In this document: piece after piece, positions 37,220 to 46,518 of the stretch
Numbering within the stretch: the first letter of the stretch is position 1
Layout of the letters: each line of letters starts with the position of its first letter
From: Streptomyces sp. Z26
GTDB lineage: Bacteria > Actinomycetota > Actinomycetes > Streptomycetales > Streptomycetaceae
NCBI RefSeq assembly: GCF_003665095.1
Contig: NZ_RCHV01000002.1
Location: 434,001-498,000 of the forward strand
Direction of reading: 5' to 3'
Length of the DNA stretch: 64,000 nt
The notes under the pieces: generated by a model
The model's database searches: none
Seen by the model: only the letters and a program-made list of their open reading frames with translations
Told to the model about the DNA's origin: nothing
Position numbers and translations under genes: made by a program

Positions 37220-38587
37220 TCACATGCGTTCGAAGGAGCGGACGCGTTCCCAGTCGGTGACGGCCGCGTCGTACGCCTCCTGCTCGATCCGCGCCATGTT
37301 GGCGTAGTGCGCGACGACCTCCTCGCCGAACGCCTCGCGGGCGAGCGCGCTGGCACCCCACAGCTCGGCGGCCTCGCGCAGGGTGCCGGGCACGTGCTCG
37401 GCGTCGCCGGTGTACGCGTTGCCGGTGCAGGCGGCGGGCAGCTCCAGCTCCCGGTCGACGCCGTCCAGCCCGGCGGCGATCATCCCGGCGACGGCGAGGT
37501 ACGGGTTGACGTCGCCGCCCGGCACCCGGTTCTCGAAGCGGTGGCCCTTGCCGTGCCCGACGACGCGCAGGGCGCAGGTGCGGTTGTCCGGGCCCCAGGC
37601 GGCGGCGGTCGGGGCGAACGAGCCGGGCTGGAAGCGCTTGTACGAGTTGATGTTGGGCGCGTAGAGCAGCGTGAACTCCCGCAGCGCGGCGATCTGCCCG
37701 GCGAGGAAGTGCCGCATGGTGCGCGACATGCCGTACTCCCCCGACTCGTCGGCGAACACGGGCGCGCCGTCGGCGTCGCGCAGGGAGAGGTGGATGTGGC
37801 AGGAGTTGCCCTCGCGCGCGTCGTACTTCGCCATGAAGGTGAGCGAACGGCCCTCCTGCGCGGCGATCTCCTTGGCGCCCGTCTTGTAGACGACGTGCTG
37901 GTCGCAGGTGGTGAGGGCGTCCTCGTAGCGGATGGCGATCTCGTGCTGGCCGAGGTTGCACTCGCCCTTGGCGGACTCGATGACCATGCCCGCGGTGCCC
38001 ATCTCGTTCCGGATGCGGCGCAACAGGGGCTCGACGCGGCCGGTGCCGAGGACGGAGTAGTCGACGTTGTACTGGTTGACGGGCGTCAGCTCGCGGTAGC
38101 CGGCGTTCCACGCCGTCTCGTAGCTGTCCTCGAAGACCATGAACTCCAGCTCCGTGCCCGCGTACGCGGTCCAGCCGCGCTCCGCGAGGCGGTCCAGCTG
38201 GCGGCGCAGGATCTGCCGGGGCGAGGCGACGACCGGGGAGCCGTCGTGCCAGGCGAGGTCCGCGGTCATCAGCGCGGTCGCCTCGTTCCAGGGCGTACGG
38301 CGGAGGGTGGAGACGTCCCCGACCATGGCGAAGTCGCCGTAGCCGTGCTCCCAGGAGGTCATCTCGTAGCCCTCGACGGTGTTCATCTCCGCGTCCACGG
38401 CGAGGAGGTAGTTGCAGCCCTCGGTGCCGTGGTCGAGCGTGTCGTCGAGGAAGAAGCGGGCGGCGAAGCGCTTCCCCTGGAGGCGGCCCTGCATGTCCGT
38501 GAACGCCAGGACGACGGTGTCGATCTCGCCGGAGTCGACGAGCCCGCGGAGGGTCTCGACGGAGAGCGGCGGTGTGCGGTCGGGCAC
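37220..38587 (-). CDS. glnA4: Glutamine synthetase-like gamma-glutamyl amine ligase (GlnA4 type)
   Basis: 455 residues, type I glutamine synthetase fold. Visible features are DMQGRLQGKRF near the N-terminus, the metal/nucleotide region ELEFMVFEDS, KYDAREGNSCHIHLSL replacing the classical ammonia-site histidine segment, NSYKRFQPGSFAP and NRTCALRVVG. This divergent pattern is that of gamma-glutamylpolyamine/ethanolamide synthetases. In S. coelicolor the GlnA4 homologue glutamylates ethanolamine, and its neighbours (aldehyde dehydrogenase, GntR regulator, permease) match this locus. The GTG at 38587 is preferred over an ATG ten codons earlier because AGGAGG lies seven bases upstream and the ATG falls in the operator. 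Confidence 0.9.
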   Translation of the reverse strand: MPDRTPPLSVETLRGLVDSGEIDTVVLAFTDMQGRLQGKRFAARFFLDDTLDHGTEGCNYLLAVDAEMNTVEGYEMTSWEHGYGDFAMVGDVSTLRRTPWNEATALMTADLAWHDGSPVVASPRQILRRQLDRLAERGWTAYAGTELEFMVFEDSYETAWNAGYRELTPVNQYNVDYSVLGTGRVEPLLRRIRNEMGTAGMVIESAKGECNLGQHEIAIRYEDALTTCDQHVVYKTGAKEIAAQEGRSLTFMAKYDAREGNSCHIHLSLRDADGAPVFADESGEYGMSRTMRHFLAGQIAALREFTLLYAPNINSYKRFQPGSFAPTAAAWGPDNRTCALRVVGHGKGHRFENRVPGGDVNPYLAVAGMIAAGLDGVDRELELPAACTGNAYTGDAEHVPGTLREAAELWGASALAREAFGEEVVAHYANMARIEQEAYDAAVTDWERVRSFERM

Positions 38588-38617
38588 GGGGGGCCTCCTG
38601 CGGCTGGCTGGAGTCAT

Positions 38618-38637
38618 AAGGTATGTGCAGAGACCTT
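38618..38637. promoter_or_regulatory. Operator-like repeat between glnA4 and its GntR regulator
   Basis: AAGGT (38618-38622) and ACCTT (38633-38637) are inverted with ten bases between, in a divergent gap of only 73 bases. The left half reads AAGGTATGTGC, closely matching AAGGTATGGGC at 39521-39531 before the permease. The FadR-like regulator encoded alongside is the likely binder. Confidence 0.55.
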
Positions 38638-38660
38638 TGATTGGGAAGTGGGTGGGTGCG

Positions 38661-39452
38661 GTGGACGACGCCCGTCGGGGTGCGGCCCCGGACCCGCTGG
38701 CGCCGGTGCTGCGGACGGTGCGGGCGGGCAACGGCTTCGAGGAGGCCCTGGAGCAGATCCTCCAGGTCATCCGGCTCGGGCTCGTACCGGGCGGTGAACG
38801 GCTGCCCTCGGAGCGCGAGTTGGCCGACCGGCTGGGCGTGAGCCGGGTGACGCTGCGCGAGGTGCTGCGGGTGCTCCAGGAGCAGGGCATGGTGGAGAGC
38901 CGACGCGGCCGGTACGGCGGGACGTTCGTACGGCACCCCTGGGAGCCGGGCGCGGAGCCGGTCCCGGCGGGGCCGGCGAGCCAGGCGGGGCAGCCGGGCC
39001 AGGCGGGCCCGGCGGACGGCACGCTGCGGCGGCCGGACACCGCGGACCTGGAGGACACGCTGCGCTTCCGCGAGGTGCTGGAGGTCGGCGCGGCCGGGCT
39101 GTGCGCGGCCGAGGGGCTGCCTCCGGGCGGCTCCGAGCGGCTGCGCGCCGCGCTGGACGCCACCCGGGACGCGGCGCTGGCGGACTACCGGCGGCAGGAC
39201 ACCCTCTTCCACCTCGCCCTGGCCGAACTGGCGGGCTCCCCCTCGCTGTCGGCGCAGTACGCGGGCGTCCGCGCCACCGTCAACGGCCTGCTGAACCGCA
39301 TCCCGCTGCTCGTACGCAACCTGGAGCACGCCCAGCGCCAGCACACCGCGCTCGTCGACGCCGTGCTGACCGGCGACGCGCACACCGCGCGCGCGGTGGC
39401 GCGCGAGCACTGCGCGGGTACGGCGGCGCTGCTGCGCGGCTTCCTGCTCTGA
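38661..39452 (+). CDS. GntR/FadR-family transcriptional regulator (EpuRII-like)
   Basis: 263 residues. A winged helix (about 22-95; RLPSERELADRLGVSRVTLREVLRVL is split as LPSERELADRLG and SRVTLREVLRVL, then YGGTFVRHPW) is followed by an FCD ligand-binding helical domain (LRFREVLEVGAAGLCAA, HLALAELAGSPSL, HTALVDAVLTGDAHTA). FCD regulators bind carboxylates or amines via a metal-site histidine set. It is divergent from glnA4 and upstream of the permease, as is EpuRII in the S. coelicolor ethanolamine locus. GTG codons at 38652 and 38661 are both possible; the later fits the family length. Confidence 0.9.
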   Translation: MDDARRGAAPDPLAPVLRTVRAGNGFEEALEQILQVIRLGLVPGGERLPSERELADRLGVSRVTLREVLRVLQEQGMVESRRGRYGGTFVRHPWEPGAEPVPAGPASQAGQPGQAGPADGTLRRPDTADLEDTLRFREVLEVGAAGLCAAEGLPPGGSERLRAALDATRDAALADYRRQDTLFHLALAELAGSPSLSAQYAGVRATVNGLLNRIPLLVRNLEHAQRQHTALVDAVLTGDAHTARAVAREHCAGTAALLRGFLL

Positions 39453-39520
39453 CGCCCCGCGGCCGACCCGTACGGCACTCGTCCCGGCAGAGGGGTTGCG
39501 CCGCACCGGGCCCTCGCACA

Positions 39521-39558
39521 AAGGTATGGGCTCACACCAATGCATCGCTCCGATGCAT
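39521..39558 (+). promoter_or_regulatory. Candidate operator of the amine permease
   Basis: AAGGTATGGGC (39521-39531) is followed by the perfect palindrome ATGCATCG-CTC-CGATGCAT (39540-39558), ending 21 bases before the permease ATG. The first element is shared with the glnA4 control region. The palindrome could bind a second dimer or form a hairpin over the leader. Confidence 0.55.
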
Positions 39559-39579
39559 CTCTCAGGGCGGGAGCCGCGC

Positions 39580-41052
<1,473 letters not shown>

Positions 41053-41126
41053 CGCCGGGTCCTCCACCGCGTACGCCGCGCGCCGCCAGCGAAGCCACCC
41101 GCCACCCGCCCGCCCCGGAGGTCCTC

Positions 41127-41834
41127 TTGTCCGCGCCCCTCATCGGCGTCAGCACCTACCTGGAGTCCGCCGCGAGCTGGGGCGTGTGGCGGCAGCCCGC
41201 CGCGCTGCTGCCCGCGGGCTACCACGAGCTGGTCCAGCGCGCGGGCGGCCTCGCCGCCCTGCTCCCGCCCGACGGGACGCCGGACGCCGCCGCCTCCGTG
41301 GTGGCCCGGCTGGACGGCCTGGTGATCGCCGGGGGCCCGGACGTGGAGCCCGTACGGTACGGCGCCGAACCCGACCCCCGTACGGGCCCGCCGGACCGGC
41401 CGCGGGACGCCTGGGAGTCGGCGCTGATCGCCGCGGCGCTGGAGCGGGGGCTGCCGCTCCTCGGCATCTGCCGGGGCATGCAGCTGCTGAACGTGGTGCG
41501 CGGCGGCACCCTGCGGCAGCACCTCGACGGGCACGCGGGACCGCCCGGCGTGTTCGGCGCGCATCCCGTACGGCCGGTGCCCGGCACGGAGTTGGCCCGG
41601 GTGCTGCCGACGGAGCTGGACGTGCCCACGTACCACCACCAGGCCGTCGACCGGCTCGGCGACGGGCTCGTGGTCGGCGCGTACGCGGCGGACGGCACCG
41701 TGGAGGCGGTCGAGGCACCGGACGCGGCGGGCTGGACGCTGGGCGTCCAGTGGCACCCGGAGACGGGCACGGACGTACGGGTGATGCGCGCCCTGACGGA
41801 ACGCGCCGGAGCGCCGGCCCCGGCGGGGCGCTGA
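41127..41834 (+). CDS. Gamma-glutamyl-gamma-aminobutyrate hydrolase-like class I amidotransferase
   Basis: 235 residues, peptidase C26/PuuD family. The nucleophile is Cys115 in GICRGMQLLNV, and His210/Glu212 lie in VQWHPETG. A TTG start at 41127 is chosen because GGAGG lies six bases upstream and the family's N-terminal strand (APLIGVSTYLE) starts at once; no ATG or GTG fits. PuuD-type enzymes cleave gamma-glutamyl conjugates, releasing glutamate. Placed after the permease, it would complete the pathway begun by the GlnA4-type ligase. Confidence 0.9.
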   Translation: MSAPLIGVSTYLESAASWGVWRQPAALLPAGYHELVQRAGGLAALLPPDGTPDAAASVVARLDGLVIAGGPDVEPVRYGAEPDPRTGPPDRPRDAWESALIAAALERGLPLLGICRGMQLLNVVRGGTLRQHLDGHAGPPGVFGAHPVRPVPGTELARVLPTELDVPTYHHQAVDRLGDGLVVGAYAADGTVEAVEAPDAAGWTLGVQWHPETGTDVRVMRALTERAGAPAPAGR

Positions 41835-41844
41835 CCCCGGCCCG

Positions 41845-42618
41845 CTACGCCCCCGCCGCCCGCAGCGCCTCCCCCAGCACCGCGGGCGCCGTCCGCAACG
41901 ACGGTCCGTACCAGGTGAGACGGCGCCCGTCGACCAGCGCCGCGGGCAGCCCGGGGAACGCCTCGGGGCCGTCGTCCGCCGTGAAGCGGTACGGCTCGTC
42001 GGGCAGCACCACGAGCCGCGCCCGCCCCGGCTCGGTCAACTCCCCCAGCGGCACGCGCGGGTAGCGCTCGGCGTGGCCCGCGTACGCGTTCCGTACGCCC
42101 AGCCGCGCCAGCAGCGCGCCCGCGAACGTGTCCCGGCCGAGCACCATCCACGGCCGCCGCCACACCGGCACCACCGCCACCGTGTCGAACTCCGCCTCCG
42201 CCGCCCGCCACGCCGCTTCCGCCTCGTCCAGCCAGCGCGGCGGGCCCGTGAGGCCGCAGCCGTCGACCAGGACGCGCGACAGTTCGGTGAACGCCTGGGG
42301 CAGCGTCCGCACCTCCGTCACGAGCACGTCGATCCCGGCGGCGCGCAGGGCGTCGAGGTCGGGCGCGCGGTTCTCCTCCTCGTTCGCCACGACGAGGTCG
42401 GGGGCGAGCGCGACGACGCGCGGCACGTCGGGGTTCTTGGTGCCCCCGACGCGTACGACGTCGAGCCCGGCCGGGTGCGTGCACCAGTCGGTCGCGCCGA
42501 CGAGCACGCGCGGCGCGGTGACCGCGATCGCCTCGGTCAGGGACGGTACGAGGGAGACGACGCGGCGTACGGCGGGCCGCCCTCCCCCGGGGCCGGCGGC
42601 GTAACGCCCCCGCCTCAC
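41845..42618 (-). CDS. BtuF-like helical-backbone metal receptor, no signal peptide
   Basis: 257 residues. The fold of cobalamin/iron ABC binding proteins is clear from RRVVSLVPSLTEAIAV, VGGTKNPDVPRVVALAPDLVVANEEENR and a late LPDEPYRF. Unlike exported relatives it has no signal peptide, lipobox or membrane segment, and no ABC permease or ATPase gene is near. A cytoplasmic role, perhaps corrinoid or metal handling, is inferred. The GTG at 42618 overlaps the upstream OsmC-like gene's stop (GTGA), so the two are coupled. Confidence 0.85.
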   Translation of the reverse strand: MRRGRYAAGPGGGRPAVRRVVSLVPSLTEAIAVTAPRVLVGATDWCTHPAGLDVVRVGGTKNPDVPRVVALAPDLVVANEEENRAPDLDALRAAGIDVLVTEVRTLPQAFTELSRVLVDGCGLTGPPRWLDEAEAAWRAAEAEFDTVAVVPVWRRPWMVLGRDTFAGALLARLGVRNAYAGHAERYPRVPLGELTEPGRARLVVLPDEPYRFTADDGPEAFPGLPAALVDGRRLTWYGPSLRTAPAVLGEALRAAGA

Positions 42619-43109
42619 GGGCGGCGCCGCTCGGTGCCGACGACCGGCTCACGCCGTACGGGGAAGGCGACCGCGCGCGCGACGGGGCAGCGGGCGGGCA
42701 CCTCGGCGTGGAGCGCGTGCGCGGCGTCCGCCATCGCGGTGTCGGCGACGGTGATCCGCGGGCGCAGCACGACCTCCGCGAACCGCCCGCCACCGGGGCC
42801 GTCCTCGTCGGCCACGAGCGTGCCGACGGGGTGGTCGACGTAGTCCGTCACCACCACGCCCCGCGCGGCGGCCAGGTGCAGGAACCACGCCATGTGGCTC
42901 TCGGAGAGCGCGGCGACCAGCAGCTCCTCCGGGTGCCAGCGGTCGGCTTCGCCGCCGAGCGCCGGGGCGGCGGAGGCGGGCAGGGTCGGCTTGCCCGCGG
43001 CGCGCACCTCGTGCGTACGGGCGCGGCCGTGAGGGGTGTCGGTCCAGCGGACGGTCAGCTCGTGGCTGTGCGCGGTGCGGGCGGTCCCGGTGGGGAGGTC
43101 GGCGGCCAT
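42615..43109 (-). CDS. OsmC-family protein lacking the first cysteine
   Basis: 164 residues. The OsmC fold is supported by WHPEELLVAALSESHMAWFLHLAAARGVVV (given as WHPEELLVAA and MAWFLHLAAARG) and FAEVVLRPRITV. The family reduces organic hydroperoxides with two cysteines. Here the first is replaced (SESHM at 69-73) while the second remains (ARCPVARA, Cys141). Classical peroxidase activity is therefore doubtful. The ATG at 43109 is the first with a plausible GGGAGG-containing upstream region. Coupled to the BtuF-like gene. Confidence 0.85.
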   Translation of the reverse strand: MAADLPTGTARTAHSHELTVRWTDTPHGRARTHEVRAAGKPTLPASAAPALGGEADRWHPEELLVAALSESHMAWFLHLAAARGVVVTDYVDHPVGTLVADEDGPGGGRFAEVVLRPRITVADTAMADAAHALHAEVPARCPVARAVAFPVRREPVVGTERRRP

Positions 43110-43170
43110 GCGGACCAGCGTAGGAGGCGGCGGGGGGCCGGTGTCAGTGGCGTACGGCATCATCGGGTGC

Positions 43171-44103
43171 GTGACTTCGACCTCCGCGCGCAGCCTGATG
43201 CTCCTCGACACCGCGTCCCTCTACTTCCGGGCGTACTACGGGGTGCCCGACTCCGTGCGGGCGCCCGACGGCACCCCGGTGAACGCGGTGCGCGGGCTGC
43301 TGGACTTCATCGCGCGGCTGGTCCAGGACCACGGCCCGGACGACCTGGTGGCCTGCATGGACTTCGACTGGCGGCCGCAGTGGCGGGTGGAGCTGATCCC
43401 GTCGTACAAGGCGCATCGCGTCGCCGAGGAGGCGGAGACCGGCCCGGACGCGGAGGAGGTCCCGGACACGCTGTCGCCGCAGGTGCCGGTGATCGACGAG
43501 GTGCTGGACGCGCTCGGCATCGCCCGCGTGGGCGCGGCGGGTTACGAGGCGGACGACGTGATCGGCACCCTGACGGGTCGCGCCGCCGGGCCGGTGGACA
43601 TCGTCACGGGCGACCGCGACCTGTTCCAGCTGGTCGACGACGCGCGCCGGGTGCGGGTGCTGTATCCACTGAAGGGCGTGGGCACGCTCGGCGTGTTCGA
43701 CGGGGAGGCCCTGCGCGCCAAGTACGGCGTGGACGGCCCGGGTTACGCGACGCTGGCCCTGCTGCGCGGCGACCCCAGCGACGGCCTGCCCGGCGTGCCC
43801 GGTGTCGGCGAGAAGACCGCGGGCAAGCTGCTCGACGCGTACGGCGACCTGCCGGGCATCATGGCGGCGGTGGACGACCCCGCGTCGAAGCTCACCCCGG
43901 CGCAGCGCAGACGGCTGGACGAGGCCCGGCCGTACCTGGCGGTGGCGCCCACCGTCGTACGGGTCGCGGACGACGTACGGCTGCCGGACTTCGACCCGGC
44001 GCTGCCGTCGGAGCCGCGCGACCCGCGCGCGCTGGAGGCGTTGGCCGCCCGCTGGGGGCTCGGCGGCTCGCTCGACAGGCTGCTCGCGACGCTCGCGCGC
44101 TGA
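43171..44103 (+). CDS. 5'-3' exonuclease (FEN/PolA N-terminal-like)
   Basis: 310 residues. Stand-alone homologue of the DNA polymerase I 5'-3' exonuclease domain: LMLLDTASLYFRAYYG, CMDFDWRPQWR...PSYKAHR, GYEADDVIGTL, VTGDRDLFQL for metal and DNA binding, and the helix-hairpin-helix GVPGVGEKTA. It removes 5' flaps or RNA primers. The GTG at 43171 directly precedes the first strand; no ribosome binding site is evident, so it may be leaderless. It diverges from the OsmC-like gene. Confidence 0.93.
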   Translation: MTSTSARSLMLLDTASLYFRAYYGVPDSVRAPDGTPVNAVRGLLDFIARLVQDHGPDDLVACMDFDWRPQWRVELIPSYKAHRVAEEAETGPDAEEVPDTLSPQVPVIDEVLDALGIARVGAAGYEADDVIGTLTGRAAGPVDIVTGDRDLFQLVDDARRVRVLYPLKGVGTLGVFDGEALRAKYGVDGPGYATLALLRGDPSDGLPGVPGVGEKTAGKLLDAYGDLPGIMAAVDDPASKLTPAQRRRLDEARPYLAVAPTVVRVADDVRLPDFDPALPSEPRDPRALEALAARWGLGGSLDRLLATLAR

Positions 44104-44106
44104 GCT

Positions 44107-44132
44107 GATAACTTAGGCTTGCCTAAGTTATC
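44107..44132. promoter_or_regulatory. Iron box (DmdR1/IdeR-type) before siderophore-interacting protein
   Basis: A 26-base perfect palindrome: the 12-base arm GATAACTTAGGC (44107-44118), a TT centre and its exact complement (44121-44132). The core TTAGG-N4-CCTAA matches the DtxR-family iron box consensus. It starts four bases past the exonuclease stop and lies 49 bases before the SIP start, so Fe-loaded DmdR1/IdeR should repress the gene. Confidence 0.88.
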
Positions 44133-44180
44133 CGTGGTGCGCCGTGTTCCCGCGTTGCGCCGTGTTTTTGGGAGGCCACC

Positions 44181-45023
44181 GTGGCAGAGCCGACGACCCG
44201 CAAGACGCCCCAGGTGCACCGTGGACGCGTGCTGCGCACCGAGTGGCTGACCCCGCACATGGTGCGCGTGGTGCTCGGCGGCGACGGCCTCGCGGCCTTC
44301 CCGGACGGCGAGGAGACCGACCGTTACGTGAAGCTGCTGTTCCCCGCGCCCGGCACGGTGCTGCCGGAGCCGCTGGACGTCGGGCGGATCCGCGCCGAGC
44401 GCCCGCGCGCGGAGTGGCCGGTCACCCGTACGTACACGGTGCGCAGCTGGGACGCGAAGCTCGGCGAGCTGACCCTCGACTTCGTCGTCCACGGCGACCA
44501 GGGCCTGGCCGGGCCCTGGGCCGCCGACGCGGACCCGGGCGACGAGATCTCGTTCCTGGGCCCCGGCGGCGCCTACGCCCCCGACCCCGCCGCGGGCTGG
44601 CACCTCCTCGCGGGTGACGAGAGCGCGCTGCCCGCGATCGCGGCGGCCCTGGAGAGCGTTCCCGGCGGCGCGGTGGTCCGCGTCCTGGTCGAGGTCGGCG
44701 GGCCCGGCGACGAGATGGCGCTGGGCACCCCGCTGGACGCCGAGGTGGTCTGGCTGCACCGGGGCGCCGAACGGCCCGGCACGCTGCTCGTCCCGGCCGT
44801 GCGCGCGCTGGAGTTCCCGCCGGGGTCCGTGGACGCGTTCGTGCACGGCGAGGCGGGGATGGTGAAGGAACTGCGCCGCCATCTGCGGCTGGAACGGGAC
44901 ATCGCCCGCGACCGGTTGTCGATCTCGGGTTACTGGCGGCTGGGCCACGACGAGGACGGCTGGCAGTCCTCGAAGCGCGAGTGGAACGCCCAGGTGGAGG
45001 CGGAGCAGGAGCAGCCGTCCTGA
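44181..45023 (+). CDS. Siderophore-interacting protein (ferric-siderophore reductase)
   Basis: 280 residues. The N-terminal FAD-binding barrel includes RTYTVRSWD and the flavin region VVHGDQGLAGPWA. The C-terminal SIP domain starts LAGDESALPAIAAALE and ends GYWRLGHDEDGWQS. Such NAD(P)H-flavin proteins release iron from imported ferric siderophores. The GTG at 44181 has GGGAGG five bases upstream. A strong iron box precedes it. No siderophore transport genes are beside it. Confidence 0.95.
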   Translation: MAEPTTRKTPQVHRGRVLRTEWLTPHMVRVVLGGDGLAAFPDGEETDRYVKLLFPAPGTVLPEPLDVGRIRAERPRAEWPVTRTYTVRSWDAKLGELTLDFVVHGDQGLAGPWAADADPGDEISFLGPGGAYAPDPAAGWHLLAGDESALPAIAAALESVPGGAVVRVLVEVGGPGDEMALGTPLDAEVVWLHRGAERPGTLLVPAVRALEFPPGSVDAFVHGEAGMVKELRRHLRLERDIARDRLSISGYWRLGHDEDGWQSSKREWNAQVEAEQEQPS

Positions 45024-45029
45024 CCCCTC

Positions 45030-45062
45030 GTGCGCGGCCGGACGACGTGTCCGGCCGCGCAC
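45030..45062. terminator. Bidirectional terminator between SIP and PI-PLC genes
   Basis: GTGCGCGGCCGGAC (45030-45043), loop GACGT and GTCCGGCCGCGCAC (45049-45062) form a perfect 14-base stem between convergent genes. Confidence 0.75.
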
Positions 45063-45146
45063 CGCGACGGCCCCGGGGGCCGGCGCTCGGTGACCAGCAC
45101 CCGGTGAACCGCCGCCCCGGCGCCCCGCAGCCGGGCGCTCCGGGCG

Positions 45147-46334
45147 TCAGCGCTCCAGCGGCCCGCGCGGGCAGTGCCCCTTCCGTACGGTGACGGGGTT
45201 GCAGCGCACCACGTCCGTACCGCCGGGCAGTTCCGCGACGTAGTCGGAGCCGTAGCGGGCGGCGAGCCCCGGCGCGGGGAAGTCGGTGCTGACCATCTGC
45301 GCGCCGGAGTCCAACGCGGCGCGCAGCATCGTGGTGTCACCGCTGGCCGCCTGGTCCAGCGGCACGTCGGAGCGGGTACGGACGAAGTAGCCACGGGACA
45401 CCAGGTCCCGGATCACCGCCTTGTTCGCCCCCGTCGGGTCGTTGACCTTGGTGAACGCGGCGTCGGGGCGGCCCGGTTCGGAGTCGGTGAACAGCACGCG
45501 GCCCTGGAGGCTCTCCCGGCCGCCCGCGCGGTAGGCGTCCTGGAGCCCTTGGTCGTCGTTGTCCATCAGGAACATCACCTTCCCGCGGCTCCGCGCGACC
45601 TCCGGCCAGCCGTGCCGCAACACGGACTGCTCCAGGGTCTCGCCCTCGCGCCGGACGTCGTCGGCGGTGACGGTGTCCTCGTCGGGGAAGACCGTACGGA
45701 TCTCCGCGTCCAACGCGTCCAGCATCGCCGTGTCCCAGGGCGGGCTCACGGCGCCGCCGCGCTCCTCCAACCGCGGGTCGGTCTCCTTGAGTTCGAGGAG
45801 GATCGGCACCGTCACGTGGTCCGGCTGCCGCTCCGACCACTCCTTCACCCGCGTGAGGCAGCTCCGGAGGGACACGCACGTCGTGCCGTAGTCGAAGTCG
45901 GCCCAGTGCAGCACCTTGAAGCCGGGCCTGCGCAGCTCCGGGTCGGTGAGCGGCGGGAGTTGGGCGGCCGTACGGATCAACGGGTCCGCGTACAGACCGC
46001 CTCGCGGGTCGGGGAACACGTCCAGCTCGATACCGCGCACCCGCTGCCGCTCGAACTGCTGGGGCAGCGACGCGTGGCTGTAGAGCAGCGTGGCGAAGTT
46101 CGGGTCGTGCGCCGCCATCAGCCGCTGCTCCGCGAAGGACGCCTCGCGGTGGTAGCTGTTGTGCGTCGCCATCGCCTGGACCTGGTTCAACCGCAGACCG
46201 CGCGCCGGGTCGCGGCGCGACTCCGGCGGCTGCGCCTGCGCGGCCGGGGCGAGCGCCGCGACGGCGGCGACCGCGGTCACGGCGGCGAGCCAGCCGCGGA
46301 GCCGTCCTCTGCTGGGGTGCCTGAACGTGCGCAC
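45147..46334 (-). CDS. Secreted Ca-dependent phosphoinositide phospholipase C-like protein
   Basis: 395 residues. A signal peptide (about 1-35, ending APAAQA) is followed by a PI-PLC-like TIM barrel of the Ca2+-dependent bacterial/fungal type: ATHNSYHRE with the first catalytic His, RGIELDVFPDP, FKVLHWADFDY with the second, and PILLELKETD. It should hydrolyse phosphoinositides or related lipids outside the cell. The GTG at 46334 has GGGAGG five bases upstream. It ends convergently with the SIP gene. Confidence 0.88.
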   Translation of the reverse strand: MRTFRHPSRGRLRGWLAAVTAVAAVAALAPAAQAQPPESRRDPARGLRLNQVQAMATHNSYHREASFAEQRLMAAHDPNFATLLYSHASLPQQFERQRVRGIELDVFPDPRGGLYADPLIRTAAQLPPLTDPELRRPGFKVLHWADFDYGTTCVSLRSCLTRVKEWSERQPDHVTVPILLELKETDPRLEERGGAVSPPWDTAMLDALDAEIRTVFPDEDTVTADDVRREGETLEQSVLRHGWPEVARSRGKVMFLMDNDDQGLQDAYRAGGRESLQGRVLFTDSEPGRPDAAFTKVNDPTGANKAVIRDLVSRGYFVRTRSDVPLDQAASGDTTMLRAALDSGAQMVSTDFPAPGLAARYGSDYVAELPGGTDVVRCNPVTVRKGHCPRGPLER

Positions 46335-46452
46335 ATCGACCTCCCGTTGGGGCACTCGTGTCGCGCCTCAACATGCCGGTGGCCCGCCGTCCGGTCAACG
46401 CCGCGCGGCGGGCCACCCGTTGAACACCGGGCGAGGACCACCCGAAAGCACC

Positions 46453-46485
46453 GGCGGCGTACGGGACGCGCACCCGTACGCCGCC
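46453..46485 (-). terminator. Terminator after the helicase gene
   Basis: GGCGGCGTACGGG (46453-46465) and CCCGTACGCCGCC (46473-46485) form a 13-base perfect stem with a seven-base loop, 34 bases past the helicase stop. Confidence 0.7.
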
Positions 46486-46518
46486 GCGCACCTCGGTCCG
46501 GTGCCACGCCGTGCCGCG

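Noticed and set aside
35732..38797. 1021-residue plus-strand frame
   Set aside because: Antisense of the aldehyde dehydrogenase and glnA4 genes; composition is that of a complementary-strand shadow.
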